A stretch of DNA of 64,000 nucleotides from a virus. Where the stretch lies: positions 34,056 through 98,055 of IMG/VR virus record IMGVR_UViG_3300049846_001717; one strand, written 5' to 3'. Position numbers and translations under genes: made by a program. Shown here piece after piece: positions 32,143 to 39,669 of the stretch. How positions within the stretch are numbered: the stretch's first letter is position 1; each line of letters begins with the position of its first letter. The notes under the pieces were generated by a model. That model searched no databases and was not told the origin of the DNA. It was given only the letters and a program-made list of their open reading frames with translations.

Positions 32143-32367
32143 TCACGACTCGGCCGCATCCCGAAGGTCGTAGGCCGCGTGCCACAGCTTGTACAGGTCC
32201 ACCATCGACGGAATATTCCGCAGATTCATATAGCCGAGAACACCCTCGACGATCACCGTACTATACGAGCCTGCCTCGAGTCCCTCGTACACTTGACCGC
32301 TCATGAACACGACGGCGAAGAAATTGATGCCGCAGGTCACGGCGTAGACATAGGGTTGCCATCGCAT
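32143..32367 (-). CDS. small membrane protein, 74 aa
   Basis: One or two hydrophobic helices near the N-terminus (YAVTCGINFFAVVFM). One-base overlap with the upstream gene. Confidence 0.65.
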   Translation of the reverse strand: MRWQPYVYAVTCGINFFAVVFMSGQVYEGLEAGSYSTVIVEGVLGYMNLRNIPSMVDLYKLWHAAYDLRDAAES

Positions 32368-32672
32368 CAGAACGGCACCTCACGTGCGGCGATGGCCGAT
32401 TCCATCGCTCGAGTGATGTTGCGGGCCCCGACCGGGTTACCGCTGTGAACAGTGTAGCTCGGCACGTTGAATTCGGGGTTGGTGTAGGCCTGTTCCTCGA
32501 TCCATCGGGCTACATCGTAGCCGGTGCCGGCCCGATACGAGCCCAGGTCGTGATCGAAGCTGATGAACGTGATCTCGCCCGTCTTGAGCAGGCCGATGGC
32601 TTCGTGGGCGGTGTGACACCGAACATCGAAGCCATCCGGCGTGACCCGTTCATCGTCAAGGTAGAGTCGCAT
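32367..32672 (-). CDS. cyclic-phosphate-processing receiver-like protein, 101 aa
   Basis: MRLYLDDERVTP start, an acidic pocket DDE, central ISFDHDLGS and TGYDVARWIEE, then VHSGNPVGA: the pattern of the receiver-like family linked to cyclic-phosphate RNA ends. Family knowledge suggests nucleotide or RNA-end processing or sensing rather than phospho-relay. In phages it could act in RNA repair or in handling cyclic nucleotide signals; that is inference. Confidence 0.72.
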   Translation of the reverse strand: MRLYLDDERVTPDGFDVRCHTAHEAIGLLKTGEITFISFDHDLGSYRAGTGYDVARWIEEQAYTNPEFNVPSYTVHSGNPVGARNITRAMESAIAAREVPF

Positions 32673-32740
32673 CAGAACACGAGCACCCAGACGGTGACGG
32701 TGAAGGTCCAGAACAGGAGGGCGGACCAGAAGCGTTTCAT
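32672..32740 (-). CDS. 22-residue membrane peptide
   Basis: ATG at 32740; almost entirely one hydrophobic helix with a Lys-Arg N-terminus. Stop overlaps the next start (TGATG). Confidence 0.5.
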   Translation of the reverse strand: MKRFWSALLFWTFTVTVWVLVF

Positions 32741-32741
32741 A

Positions 32742-32975
32742 TCAGTCCATCTCCCAATAAGCGGAACCATCCTCGAACGTCCAGTAGACCCGGCGATTGC
32801 CACACTCACACCGCGCGTCGATGCCGTTCCATCCGGCACAGTCCTCATCACAGCCCGAATCCCCGAGATCGACGGTGCCTTCACCGAGGTCCGGCATCGC
32901 CTTGAGAACATCCGTGATCTGCTTGGGCGTGAAGCCTCGCAGTTCCAGTTGGGTGATAGCCTGTTCGGTGGTCAT
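32742..32975 (-). CDS. hypothetical Cys-containing protein, 77 aa
   Basis: Leaderless start: ATG is six bases after the -10 box. Helix (GFTPKQITDVLKAM), then CDEDC and CECG, a possible zinc site. Confidence 0.65.
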   Translation of the reverse strand: MTTEQAITQLELRGFTPKQITDVLKAMPDLGEGTVDLGDSGCDEDCAGWNGIDARCECGNRRVYWTFEDGSAYWEMD

Positions 32976-32981
32976 GGATTG

Positions 32982-33010
32982 AATCTAGTGGACGGGTACG
33001 CGTCTGTCAA
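32982..33010 (-). promoter_or_regulatory. promoter with leaderless start
   Basis: TTGACA, 17 bp, TAGATT, six bases, ATG. No box. Confidence 0.7.
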
Positions 33011-33492
33011 TAGGCCGGATAGGCTTTTGCCATCGCCTGGAACTGAGCGGCGAAGAACCACATGACCTGCTTGGTGCCACACTGGATCCCATCGAATGGG
33101 GCATTACGAACCATAATCGTCGTGATATCCCACGGCGAGGGCTGACAATTGCCTTCATTGTGAGTGTGGATCGTCGGCTGGGGCTTGCCGTCACGATCCA
33201 GACACGACCGTTCGACGTCCGGAATCGTGCGGCGGCCGGCCGCCGTGTAGACCTCGACATCGTGGATCGTGATCTGATCGATGCCGTTGGTGAGTGGCCG
33301 CTTCGTCCAGTCCACCACACACCAGAGCAGCTCTCGTTCGCCCGAGTAGACGCGATACAGATCACCGATCTCCTTCAAGGCCGACCGGTCGAGCTCGATC
33401 ATGGTGACGGTGAACGGCAGCGACTGTTGGGCCTGGGCCGGCGTGGTCACGAGCCCGAGGACTACGATGAGGACGAACAGGAGGTTTTTCAT
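33007..33492 (-). CDS. exported JAMM-like metalloprotease, 161 aa
   Basis: A clear signal peptide (LLFVLIVVLGLVTT, cut near AQA-QQ at about residue 21) precedes a domain with IHTHNEGNCQPSPWD: H-x-H-x7-S-x2-D, the zinc motif of JAMM/MPN+ peptidases. Four cysteines could form disulphides, fitting periplasmic location. Phage MPN domains occur in tail-tip (NlpC-MPN) proteins, but a free exported one is unusual. Start is leaderless. Confidence 0.68.
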   Translation of the reverse strand: MKNLLFVLIVVLGLVTTPAQAQQSLPFTVTMIELDRSALKEIGDLYRVYSGERELLWCVVDWTKRPLTNGIDQITIHDVEVYTAAGRRTIPDVERSCLDRDGKPQPTIHTHNEGNCQPSPWDITTIMVRNAPFDGIQCGTKQVMWFFAAQFQAMAKAYPAY

Positions 33493-33498
33493 ATCAGA

Positions 33499-33547
33499 AA
33501 TATGGGGGAATGACCAATATTTGGCAATAGGTCGTTACAATCGACGG
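33499..33547 (-). promoter_or_regulatory. boxed promoter with leaderless start
   Basis: TTGCCA, 17 bp, CATATT, six bases, ATG; box at 33533-33547. Confidence 0.7.
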
Positions 33548-33600
33548 GGTTGGTGGGCCGGCACCACCCGACCCACCCCATCGGAGCGCCCCCCGATGGA

Positions 33601-33816
33601 TTAGAACATGTTGCGGATCACGATGAGGTTGTACGCGACGTAGAACCAGCCGAAGAACATGTGCAGGATGGCCCAGAGGATGGAGCCGTTGGCCTTCCAG
33701 CTCAACGCGAGCGCGAGCGCGTGACCGATCGTGCCGAGTTCGCTGCCGAGTGACGCGGATTCCGCACCGACTCGCCAGTTGGTACCGTTCTTGGTCTTGC
33801 CGTTGATGTGCGGCAT
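33601..33816 (-). CDS. membrane protein, 71 aa
   Basis: Two C-terminal hydrophobic stretches (ALALALSW, ILHMFFGWFYVAYNLIVI). One-base overlap with the upstream gene. Unknown. Confidence 0.65.
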   Translation of the reverse strand: MPHINGKTKNGTNWRVGAESASLGSELGTIGHALALALSWKANGSILWAILHMFFGWFYVAYNLIVIRNMF

Positions 33817-33956
33817 CAGTTGCTCCGCTTGAGGTATTCGACGGGGATCTGCACCGACCGAAGGGCCTTGGCGATCACCGTGACGAAAGCCTCCGGCTTG
33901 CCGATGTCGCCGATGGCGAACTTGATGGCTCTCACTTGTCCCCCTTCGCCGTACAT
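33816..33956 (-). CDS. hypothetical protein, 46 aa
   Basis: ATG at 33956 has AAGGTGA upstream; an alternative GTG at 33938 also has a purine-rich site (AAGGGGG). Small alpha/beta protein, no motif. Confidence 0.55.
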   Translation of the reverse strand: MYGEGGQVRAIKFAIGDIGKPEAFVTVIAKALRSVQIPVEYLKRSN

Positions 33957-33960
33957 GTGG

Positions 33961-34581
33961 TCAGTCACCTTGCGGCGTCTCCCGGAGCCGGTCGAGCAGG
34001 GCGGCGAGGGCCGCGTTGTGCGCGTCATTGTCGCGCTCGATGAAACACCCCGAGCACTCCCCGTAAGGACACGACGGTTCGTGCTTCACGCCGTCGCCGG
34101 ACTTTCGCATCCCCTCCACGATCCCGGCGATGCGCTCCCGTTCGGCGCGGCGACCGCGCTCGTACTCCACGGCGGCGACGGCGGCGCGGTAGGCGTCGCG
34201 GGCGTGGTCGTACTGCTCGCCTGTTTCCGCCGGACCGTTCGGATGCGACTCGACGTGCAATCCAGCGTACACGTAGTCGAACGCCCGCGACGTGACCGCC
34301 TCCCACGCCTCGCGCTCGGTCGCCGCGTCTGCGCTCGCCGTCAGTGGCTCGCTCCCGCTCCCCTCGACCGAGGCGCGGGGGGCAAGATGCGCGGACGCGG
34401 GGTTGCCGGGGCAGCCGTTGGAGATGCACAGCCCGTTGATGAGTTCGAGCTTGCAGAACTCGCAGTCCTTCCTCTCGTCACTCGGTTCACTCGGCACGGT
34501 CGGCGCTGCCGGGATGTACGTCTGCGAATCCTGATGCACCGGATAGCGCAACGGGTCCGGCTTGTTCGTCTCACTCGGCAC
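33961..34581 (-). CDS. GC-rich helical protein with Cys pairs, 206 aa
   Basis: GTG at 34581. N-terminal CEFCKLE and a later CPYGECSGC could bind zinc. The C-terminal half has a basic-acidic helix (VEYERGRRAERERI) nearly identical to the protein at 35669-35986, from a 71-bp identical DNA stretch. Function unknown. Confidence 0.62.
   Translation of the reverse strand: MPSETNKPDPLRYPVHQDSQTYIPAAPTVPSEPSDERKDCEFCKLELINGLCISNGCPGNPASAHLAPRASVEGSGSEPLTASADAATEREAWEAVTSRAFDYVYAGLHVESHPNGPAETGEQYDHARDAYRAAVAAVEYERGRRAERERIAGIVEGMRKSGDGVKHEPSCPYGECSGCFIERDNDAHNAALAALLDRLRETPQGD
34128..34198. repeat. 71-bp direct repeat, copy 1
   Basis: Identical to 35818-35888; both lie in the reading frames of paralogous genes and encode the same helix. 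High GC compared with most of the window. Confidence 0.85.
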
Positions 34582-34602
34582 GGTCGGCCTCGGGGGTGAT
34601 CA

Positions 34603-34761
34603 TCAGAGCGTCACCCCGATACGCTTCCCCGCCATCAGGCGGGCCGTGCGGGACAGCTGGACCTCGACCTCACGCTTGGCCTGCTCGAGACGGACGGTCG
34701 CGAACTGCTTGCGAAGGGCGGTCATCACCTGCGTCTGCACCTGCGTGGCCTTGGTCTGCAT
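34603..34761 (-). CDS. helical basic protein, 52 aa
   Basis: ATG at 34761 with GGAGCTTCGACA upstream; stop TGA at 34603. Continuous amphipathic helix rich in Gln, Arg and Thr. No family. Confidence 0.6.
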   Translation of the reverse strand: MQTKATQVQTQVMTALRKQFATVRLEQAKREVEVQLSRTARLMAGKRIGVTL

Positions 34762-34791
34762 TGTCGAAGCTCCGTCAGAGGGTGTGAATGA

Positions 34792-34848
34792 AAGATACTA
34801 CGAACGGCCCAGAAGTCAATACCCCAAAAATTTCGTTACAATCGGGGT
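34792..34848 (-). promoter_or_regulatory. boxed promoter
   Basis: TTGACT, 16 bp, TATCTT; box variant CCCGATTGTAACG at 34834-34846. Confidence 0.65.
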
Positions 34849-34967
34849 CGTGGGCCTCCGTACACGGTCCCGGTCGTAGCGACCGGAGTGCATGACCTTC
34901 CTGTGTTCACAGCATCGACACCACACATCCCATCCACCCCTCCGTCAACCCAGTTTCTATCGCTCAT
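34836..34967 (-). CDS. possible small protein, 43 aa
   Basis: ATG at 34967 follows GGAGGGGGG, an exceptionally strong site, but the product is low in recognisable features. Another frame of the same DNA gives a Cys-rich peptide (WCRCCEH) that looks equally protein-like, so the frame is unsure. Confidence 0.35.
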   Translation of the reverse strand: MSDRNWVDGGVDGMCGVDAVNTGRSCTPVATTGTVYGGPRPRL

Positions 34968-35223
34968 AACTGCCCCCCCTCCGGTGCTTGGTGACATAGC
35001 GTGCCCTCCACTTGTCAATCCGGTAGACGAGATTAATCCCGTTCATCCCCGGCGCGTTCGGTGATACAGCCATCACAATGACAAGTGCCATCGGTCCGAG
35101 GAGCGTGCCGATCAACGGCATCGCGTTCGTGATCGAGCATTCCCACCGCGCCGATAGAAGCCAAGCCAGTACGCCGCACAGAAGCCACGCGGCAAAGAGG
35201 CCAGCGTCATCGTACCCGTTCAT
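34957..35223 (-). CDS. membrane protein, 88 aa
   Basis: ATG at 35223 lies inside the upstream gene's last codons. Two hydrophobic helices (about 7-25 and 35-55), basic C-terminus. Part of a GC-rich run of overlapping genes to 37.3 kb. Confidence 0.68.
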   Translation of the reverse strand: MNGYDDAGLFAAWLLCGVLAWLLSARWECSITNAMPLIGTLLGPMALVIVMAVSPNAPGMNGINLVYRIDKWRARYVTKHRRGGSYER

Positions 35224-35413
35224 CGTCCACCTCGTCAAAAGGGGTGAGGTCGCTCGGGGTGACGATGGCACACTTGGCCGGGTTGTCGGCGAGGTGGATG
35301 ATGACGACGGCGCGGTCCATCGGGCTGTCGGCGATGACGTCTACAGCTTCCAGAGGCGTGACGCCCCAGAAATCCGCGATTCTGGGTTCCGGGGTGTATC
35401 GGAACTTCGACAT
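35207..35413 (-). CDS. hypothetical acidic protein, 68 aa
   Basis: Soluble alpha/beta protein with AVVIIHLADNPAKCAIV. Overlaps the next gene by 17 bases. No family. Confidence 0.65.
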   Translation of the reverse strand: MSKFRYTPEPRIADFWGVTPLEAVDVIADSPMDRAVVIIHLADNPAKCAIVTPSDLTPFDEVDDERVR

Positions 35414-35462
35414 GTCTACTTCTCCTTTTGTGACAGGGTGAGCGTGGGGCGGTCAACGGACG

Positions 35463-35672
35463 TCATGCGAATCTCCGCTTTAGCAAGTGGAATACCACGA
35501 CCAGCGCCACCAGCAACCAGAACAGGGGCCACATGACCGCGCCCATCAACCAGAAAAGCGCCGACTTGCCACCATCGTCGCGCATTTCGTCCTCATCCCA
35601 CACGATGCCGAACGCCAGCGTGGCGCACGCAACGACGATGTAGGTAACCAACTGCCAGAAAACGGTGGTCAT
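35463..35672 (-). CDS. membrane protein, 69 aa
   Basis: Two hydrophobic helices separated by an acidic loop (WDEDEMRDDGGK). ATG at 35672 overlaps the upstream stop (ATGA). Confidence 0.68.
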   Translation of the reverse strand: MTTVFWQLVTYIVVACATLAFGIVWDEDEMRDDGGKSALFWLMGAVMWPLFWLLVALVVVFHLLKRRFA

Positions 35673-35986
35673 GCCTCCCCCTCCCGGAGCCGGTCGAGCA
35701 GGGCGGCAAGAACTGAATCCACCGTCCCGCAATGGCAGAACGACGAATACTGCTCGCACACGTCGCACACGCCGTTCGTGTATTCGGGCCTGCGCTTCAT
35801 CCCCTCCACGACCTGAACGATGCGCTCCCGTTCGGCGCGGCGACCGCGCTCGTACTCCACGGCGGCGACGGCGGCGCGGTAGGCGTCGAGGTACTCATCG
35901 CAGGTTCGACAGCGAATCGCCCCGCTCCCATTGCAGACCTCGCAGGTCATGCGGTTCGATACCGCCTCCCGCTCCGCGTCGCTCAT
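35669..35986 (-). CDS. Cys-rich helical protein, 105 aa
   Basis: Paralogue of the C-terminal half of 33961-34581. CEVCNGSG and CRTC form a DnaJ-like CxxCxGxG knuckle near the N-terminus; later CDVCEQ and CHC. The shared helix VEYERGRRAERERI is in the middle. Possibly a zinc-binding adaptor; unproven. Confidence 0.65.
   Translation of the reverse strand: MSDAEREAVSNRMTCEVCNGSGAIRCRTCDEYLDAYRAAVAAVEYERGRRAERERIVQVVEGMKRRPEYTNGVCDVCEQYSSFCHCGTVDSVLAALLDRLREGEA
35818..35888. repeat. 71-bp direct repeat, copy 2
   Basis: See copy 1 at 34128-34198; complete identity over 71 bp indicates recent duplication or gene conversion. Confidence 0.85.
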
Positions 35987-36285
35987 GCGTCCTCCAGCAA
36001 CGCGGCGAGCGCGGCGGGGATGTTGTCCGCGTTCACGGTGGCCCCCGCGTCGAGCCACACCACGGTGCCCCACTTGTGAAGCGTCACGTCCTCCCGCTCC
36101 TGCATCGTCGCCACGGCCAGCGCGAGCGCGGCGGCGCGGCGCAACGGTCCGCGCGCAATCCCCATCCTGTCGCCTTCGGGATAGGCTTCCCGTGCGGCGA
36201 ACGCGGCCAGTGCCTCCGCATCCTCGCGCAACTGCTCCGGCGTGGCGTCCCGCAGCGCGTCGGCGAGCGGCGCGTTGATTGTCAC
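35983..36285 (-). CDS. Ala-rich helical protein, 100 aa
   Basis: GTG at 36285 with GGAGGAC upstream overlaps the next stop (GTGA). Helical, with LREDAEALAAFAA. No family recognised. Confidence 0.6.
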   Translation of the reverse strand: MTINAPLADALRDATPEQLREDAEALAAFAAREAYPEGDRMGIARGPLRRAAALALAVATMQEREDVTLHKWGTVVWLDAGATVNADNIPAALAALLEDA

Positions 36286-36644
36286 GCGTCCTCCGTAAGT
36301 AGTTCGCGCCCCGCGTTCAGCACCGCATCGAACGCATCCCGATGCACCTCGGTCGGCGTCTCGTCGTTTGCAGGCACGGCGTCCATCGCGTCCCAATGCG
36401 CGAGGATGGCTCTCAGCGCGGCCCGGTAGCGGTCGGCGCGTTGGCGTTCCTCGTCGTGCATCTGCTTGACCATCGAGTAAATGGCCAGCGCGGCGCTTGC
36501 CGCCTCGTAGGCCGCGAGCAGGGTGCGGAGGTCGGTGATGTTCACGATGACTTGCGAGAGCGGGTCGAACCCGTATCCCGCATCCTCCTCGCCGTTGGAA
36601 ATCGCCGTGAGGCGCGCCACCGTCTCGCTGATCCCGTCGCTCAT
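36282..36644 (-). CDS. helical protein, 120 aa
   Basis: Mostly helical; the motif ADRYRAALRAILAHW resembles the helices of the neighbouring paralogues. ATGA/GTGA coupled. Confidence 0.62.
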   Translation of the reverse strand: MSDGISETVARLTAISNGEEDAGYGFDPLSQVIVNITDLRTLLAAYEAASAALAIYSMVKQMHDEERQRADRYRAALRAILAHWDAMDAVPANDETPTEVHRDAFDAVLNAGRELLTEDA

Positions 36645-36991
36645 CGCGCACCCCCACGCAGGGCGGCGGTGAGAGCATCACGCATCGCTGTCGCGTGCGA
36701 ACGCGGAGCGTGACCGTCGCCGCCCGGACCAGACACCGAGCGGAAGAACTCTGCGACAGCGACCTCCACCATCGCCTCCGTCACCTCCGGCGCGGGGGCG
36801 GGGAGGGCGGATTCGATGCGGTCGGCCAGCGAGCGCACCTTCGCGTTGAACTCCGCCATGCCGAACGCGGGGTCCGTGTCCGTCTCAATCATTTCGCGCA
36901 AGAATGTCACATCGTCCGCACTGAACTCCCCCCGCTCACGCGGGTCGGGGGTGGGCGGGGTGCAGAGGGTGTCGGGAGTGCGGTCACGCAT
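36641..36991 (-). CDS. hypothetical protein, 116 aa
   Basis: Pro-rich N-terminus, two helical segments, and a Gly/Pro linker. Coupled by overlap. Unknown. Confidence 0.6.
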   Translation of the reverse strand: MRDRTPDTLCTPPTPDPRERGEFSADDVTFLREMIETDTDPAFGMAEFNAKVRSLADRIESALPAPAPEVTEAMVEVAVAEFFRSVSGPGGDGHAPRSHATAMRDALTAALRGGAR

Positions 36992-37322
36992 TGGAACCTC
37001 CGGTGATGGTCAGGCGAGCCATCAACAGCGCCGCGGCCTCGGCGTCGTCAGTGTACGCTGCGATATTTCCGATGGTGAACCCCTCGTGCTCCACATCCAG
37101 CCACGCGGGGGTGCCCTCGCGGTAGCGCGGGCACGTCAGCGCCACGTCCAGCACCGCGGCGAGCTCGGGCGTCATGTCACGCCACAGAGACTCGTCTCGG
37201 CCGTCAAGCGCCGGATTGAGCCCCGCGAGACAGTGGAGCACGGTCCCGTCGATGGTGAGGTTCGAGTGCCCCTCATCCTCGCGGAGACAAAGAACACAGG
37301 TCGTGCAGGCCGGCGTCGTCAT
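36984..37322 (-). CDS. zinc-binding-like protein, 112 aa
   Basis: ATG at 37322 has CAGGAG upstream; an ATG at 37346 fused to the previous stop (TAATG) is an alternative. CTTCVLC near residue 6 plus later CLAG and CPRY suggest a metal site. Confidence 0.6.
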   Translation of the reverse strand: MTTPACTTCVLCLREDEGHSNLTIDGTVLHCLAGLNPALDGRDESLWRDMTPELAAVLDVALTCPRYREGTPAWLDVEHEGFTIGNIAAYTDDAEAAALLMARLTITGGSNA

Positions 37323-37345
37323 CGTGTGCTCCTGTACCGTGGTCA

Positions 37346-37510
37346 TTAAGACTGTTCCATGCGCTTGTGTGAACCATCTCGACGCGGTTTGATGTACCGT
37401 GACTGATCTGCTCGAGAACCCACCGGCCTCGTTGGCTTGGCGACCGGCTGAAAGGTCGGCGTATCGTCGTATTCGGCCTCGAGCGCGTCGAAATCGATCT
37501 TGGAAGTCAT
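37346..37510 (-). CDS. basic-tailed peptide, 54 aa
   Basis: Leaderless start. Acidic N-terminus (DFDALEAEYDD), basic C-terminus (SRYIKPRRDGSHKR). Unknown. Confidence 0.6.
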   Translation of the reverse strand: MTSKIDFDALEAEYDDTPTFQPVAKPTRPVGSRADQSRYIKPRRDGSHKRMEQS

Positions 37511-37516
37511 GGGTTG

Positions 37517-37545
37517 AGTATAGTTGGTCATGAAACAAAAGTCAA
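37517..37545 (-). promoter_or_regulatory. promoter with leaderless start
   Basis: TTGACT, 17 bp, TATACT, six bases, ATG. A box-like CCCGTATTGTAAC lies at 37598-37610 in the opposite orientation. Confidence 0.68.
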
Positions 37546-37628
37546 GCGAGAAAATGTCTAATTGGATCAAATGTGAGCAATAGTGGACCGAAACTCCCCG
37601 TATTGTAACAAATCTCCACAAATGAGAT

Positions 37629-37805
37629 TTATAGAAGTTCGATACGAGTCCGCACGACGACCTGTTCGAGAAGCTCCACTTCCTCGGTCGGAGCAGTCCG
37701 CTTCAGCTCCTCGGCGTGCAGCTTCGCTTCGTTGTAATATCCGAAGATAGTGTGCACGTTGCGGCCGACGTAGCCGACAAGGAAACATCCGGCTCGATTG
37801 GTCAT
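37629..37805 (-). CDS. hypothetical protein, 58 aa
   Basis: ATG at 37805, stop TAA at 37629. N-terminal FLVGYVGRNVHTIFGYY then a charged helix. Second gene after 38060; no family. Confidence 0.6.
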   Translation of the reverse strand: MTNRAGCFLVGYVGRNVHTIFGYYNEAKLHAEELKRTAPTEEVELLEQVVVRTRIELL

Positions 37806-37808
37806 CGG

Positions 37809-38060
37809 TCAGTTCTCCATGTCGATGTAGGTATTGTGTCGGGTGAGCATCCAGAGGTCTGCATCGAGCGTCGGATTATGCTCACGAACCTCGTCGAAGA
37901 TCTCGTTGTCGGCACGGACCATCGTGTGATTCGCGTCGCCCCATGTCACATTGTTGGCGCATTCCTCGATGACCTCGATTTCCGCGTGCGAAAAGACATC
38001 GCTCGCGCGGACAAAGGTGATGGTGTGAACGAGAGGCATTTTCTTGGCACGACGGGTCAT
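37809..38060 (-). CDS. hypothetical protein, 83 aa
   Basis: ATG at 38060; basic N-terminus then a soluble acidic domain. Promoter with box upstream (38087-38136). Confidence 0.65.
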   Translation of the reverse strand: MTRRAKKMPLVHTITFVRASDVFSHAEIEVIEECANNVTWGDANHTMVRADNEIFDEVREHNPTLDADLWMLTRHNTYIDMEN

Positions 38061-38086
38061 AAGAAACTCTGTTGAGGTATGACTGC

Positions 38087-38136
38087 AATATATATCAGTT
38101 CCCAAAAATAAGGCAAGCGTTCGTTACAATCCGTGG
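38087..38136 (-). promoter_or_regulatory. boxed promoter
   Basis: TTGCCT, 18 bp, TATATT; box variant CCACGGATTGTAACG at 38122-38136 just beyond the -35. Confidence 0.65.
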
Positions 38137-38151
38137 CCTTTCGGCCTGGTC

Positions 38152-38436
38152 CTAGATATACCAGCCCTCCATCGGATCGATCTCCGGTTCCTCCTGGTCG
38201 TCATCGTACCCGAAGTTGTCGTCCCAGGCTTTCCGGAGCTCCTTCTCGAGCTCCAGCGTCATCGCCTGCTCGTACTCCTCGGCGGTGATGAAGCCGTACT
38301 GGATCCAGTGGGCCGCCTCGGGGACATGGAGGAAGAACGCCGAGGCCGGGACCGCCGCGCGGATCCGGTCGTTGAACGCCGCGATGTGGTTCGAGACCGG
38401 GATCGAGGCGAGCGTGGCGACGGCGAGGCAGGTCAT
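38152..38436 (-). CDS. acidic protein with signal-like N-terminus, 94 aa
   Basis: ATG at 38436 with GGAG upstream. The first ~20 residues are hydrophobic (LAVATLASIPV) and may be an anchor; the tail is strongly acidic (DDDQEEPEIDP). Confidence 0.62.
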   Translation of the reverse strand: MTCLAVATLASIPVSNHIAAFNDRIRAAVPASAFFLHVPEAAHWIQYGFITAEEYEQAMTLELEKELRKAWDDNFGYDDDQEEPEIDPMEGWYI

Positions 38437-38461
38437 GAGGAGCTCCGGTTGGGGTGACCGA

Positions 38462-38518
38462 AATATGCCACGGGACCGCCGCCGTGGCAACTCCCACAGG
38501 TTTCGTTACAATCGACGG
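38462..38518 (-). promoter_or_regulatory. boxed promoter
   Basis: TTGCCA, 17 bp, CATATT; box at 38504-38518, directly after hairpin GGTGGTGAC/GTCACCACC of the upstream unit. Confidence 0.7.
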
Positions 38519-38547
38519 ACGGTGGTGACCTTTTGAGTCACCACCGG
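38519..38547 (-). terminator. terminator hairpin before a box
   Basis: Minus strand GGTGGTGACTCAAAAGGTCACCACC; followed by CCGTCCGTCGATTGTAACG. No U-tract, as for most of these hairpins. Confidence 0.6.
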
Positions 38548-38552
38548 CGAAC

Positions 38553-38924
38553 TTACTTCAACATCTCGATCACCGACTGCAGCGCCATGTACTCCGGGGA
38601 AAAGATGCCCATCGCCGCATCGTATCCGGAAATGAAGGCGACGATACTGAACATCACACCACCGAAAAGGCCCAGAATGATACGCCACTCTCCGTAGGGG
38701 TCGTCGCCGCACGTCGAATAACTCTTGGTGAACTTGACGCAGAGAACCACCATCACGATGCTGACGATGAAGAGGAAGGCGGAGTACACGCCGAAGGCGA
38801 ACTCGCCACGCACGAGGATGAGCCAGAGGCCTTCGACGGTGGAACCGAACTTCGCCGCAAGCACGGAGAGAATATCCTGCACGTTCTTGGCGATGGTAGT
38901 GGTAACGCTGGTGGTATCGAACAT
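38553..38924 (-). CDS. three-TM membrane protein, 123 aa
   Basis: Hydrophobic segments at about 45-65, 82-100 and a weaker one at 30-42. Central loop TCGDDPYGEW. Own boxed promoter. Unknown role; could modify the host membrane. Confidence 0.7.
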   Translation of the reverse strand: MFDTTSVTTTIAKNVQDILSVLAAKFGSTVEGLWLILVRGEFAFGVYSAFLFIVSIVMVVLCVKFTKSYSTCGDDPYGEWRIILGLFGGVMFSIVAFISGYDAAMGIFSPEYMALQSVIEMLK

Positions 38925-38955
38925 CGTGATTTGTCCTATGAAAGGGTATGTGAGT

Positions 38956-39012
38956 AATATAGACCATATGAAGGATAAGTCAATCCTCTTGATTTTTCGT
39001 TACAATCCGTGG
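38956..39012 (-). promoter_or_regulatory. boxed promoter
   Basis: TTGACT, 16 bp, TATATT; box variant CCACGGATTGTAACG at 38998-39012. Confidence 0.7.
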
Positions 39013-39028
39013 CCTTTCGGCCTGGCGG

Positions 39029-39562
39029 TCAGAACGACACCACCTTGCCGAGGGCCTTACGGACCCTGGTCCGGCCGGCCGCACCGGAGTTCGACATCAT
39101 CCAGAGTGCCCAGTCGAGCAGCGTGAGCGGGATACCCGTCTTTCGGTCCTTGAACCCCATCGGGTGCGGCATCCCATTGAGGGCCGTCCGCAGGTCCGAG
39201 TCGTTCGCCAGACGCCAGTTGAGTTCGTCGCTGGCCGTCCGCTCCCGGTCGTGCTTGGCCGCGAGCACCATCTTGCGACGGTCCCGCTCGAGAGGCGAGT
39301 CATTCGACTCCTTGGCGGCCTTCCCGACGCACACGTTCCCGACGATGAATTCCTTGCCGTTGGCGTCACGGATGATGCAGCACTCGGCGATCCCCTGCGA
39401 GCAGTAGGCGCAGGTGCCCATCGGCTGGCCGGGAGCGCCGACTTCGCACGTGACCCCTGGGAACTTCGGATCGATGTACTTGATCGGCCCCACGCGATAC
39501 TCGACCCCGACGCAGCGGAAGGGGGCGACACCGAGGCCAGCACGCTCGAACGGATGGGTCAC
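39029..39562 (-). CDS. treble-clef zinc protein, 177 aa
   Basis: GTG at 39562 with GGAG ten bases upstream. CAYCSQGI, CCIIRDANGKEF, VGNVCVGKA form a zinc-binding treble-clef-like motif seen in many phage proteins; the rest is helical and basic. Probably binds nucleic acid; specific role unknown. Confidence 0.68.
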   Translation of the reverse strand: MTHPFERAGLGVAPFRCVGVEYRVGPIKYIDPKFPGVTCEVGAPGQPMGTCAYCSQGIAECCIIRDANGKEFIVGNVCVGKAAKESNDSPLERDRRKMVLAAKHDRERTASDELNWRLANDSDLRTALNGMPHPMGFKDRKTGIPLTLLDWALWMMSNSGAAGRTRVRKALGKVVSF

Positions 39563-39588
39563 AAGAGGCTCCAGTAGGGTGTGAATGA

Positions 39589-39644
39589 AATATAATAATA
39601 CCAGGGACACTGGCAACAGCGAATTTTTCCGTTACAATCGACGG
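39589..39644 (-). promoter_or_regulatory. boxed promoter
   Basis: TTGCCA, 16 bp, TATATT; box CCGTCGATTGTAACG at 39630-39644; leader ends CTGGAGCC. Confidence 0.75.
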
Positions 39645-39669
39645 TGCGTCCACGAGGACGCTGGTTCAT

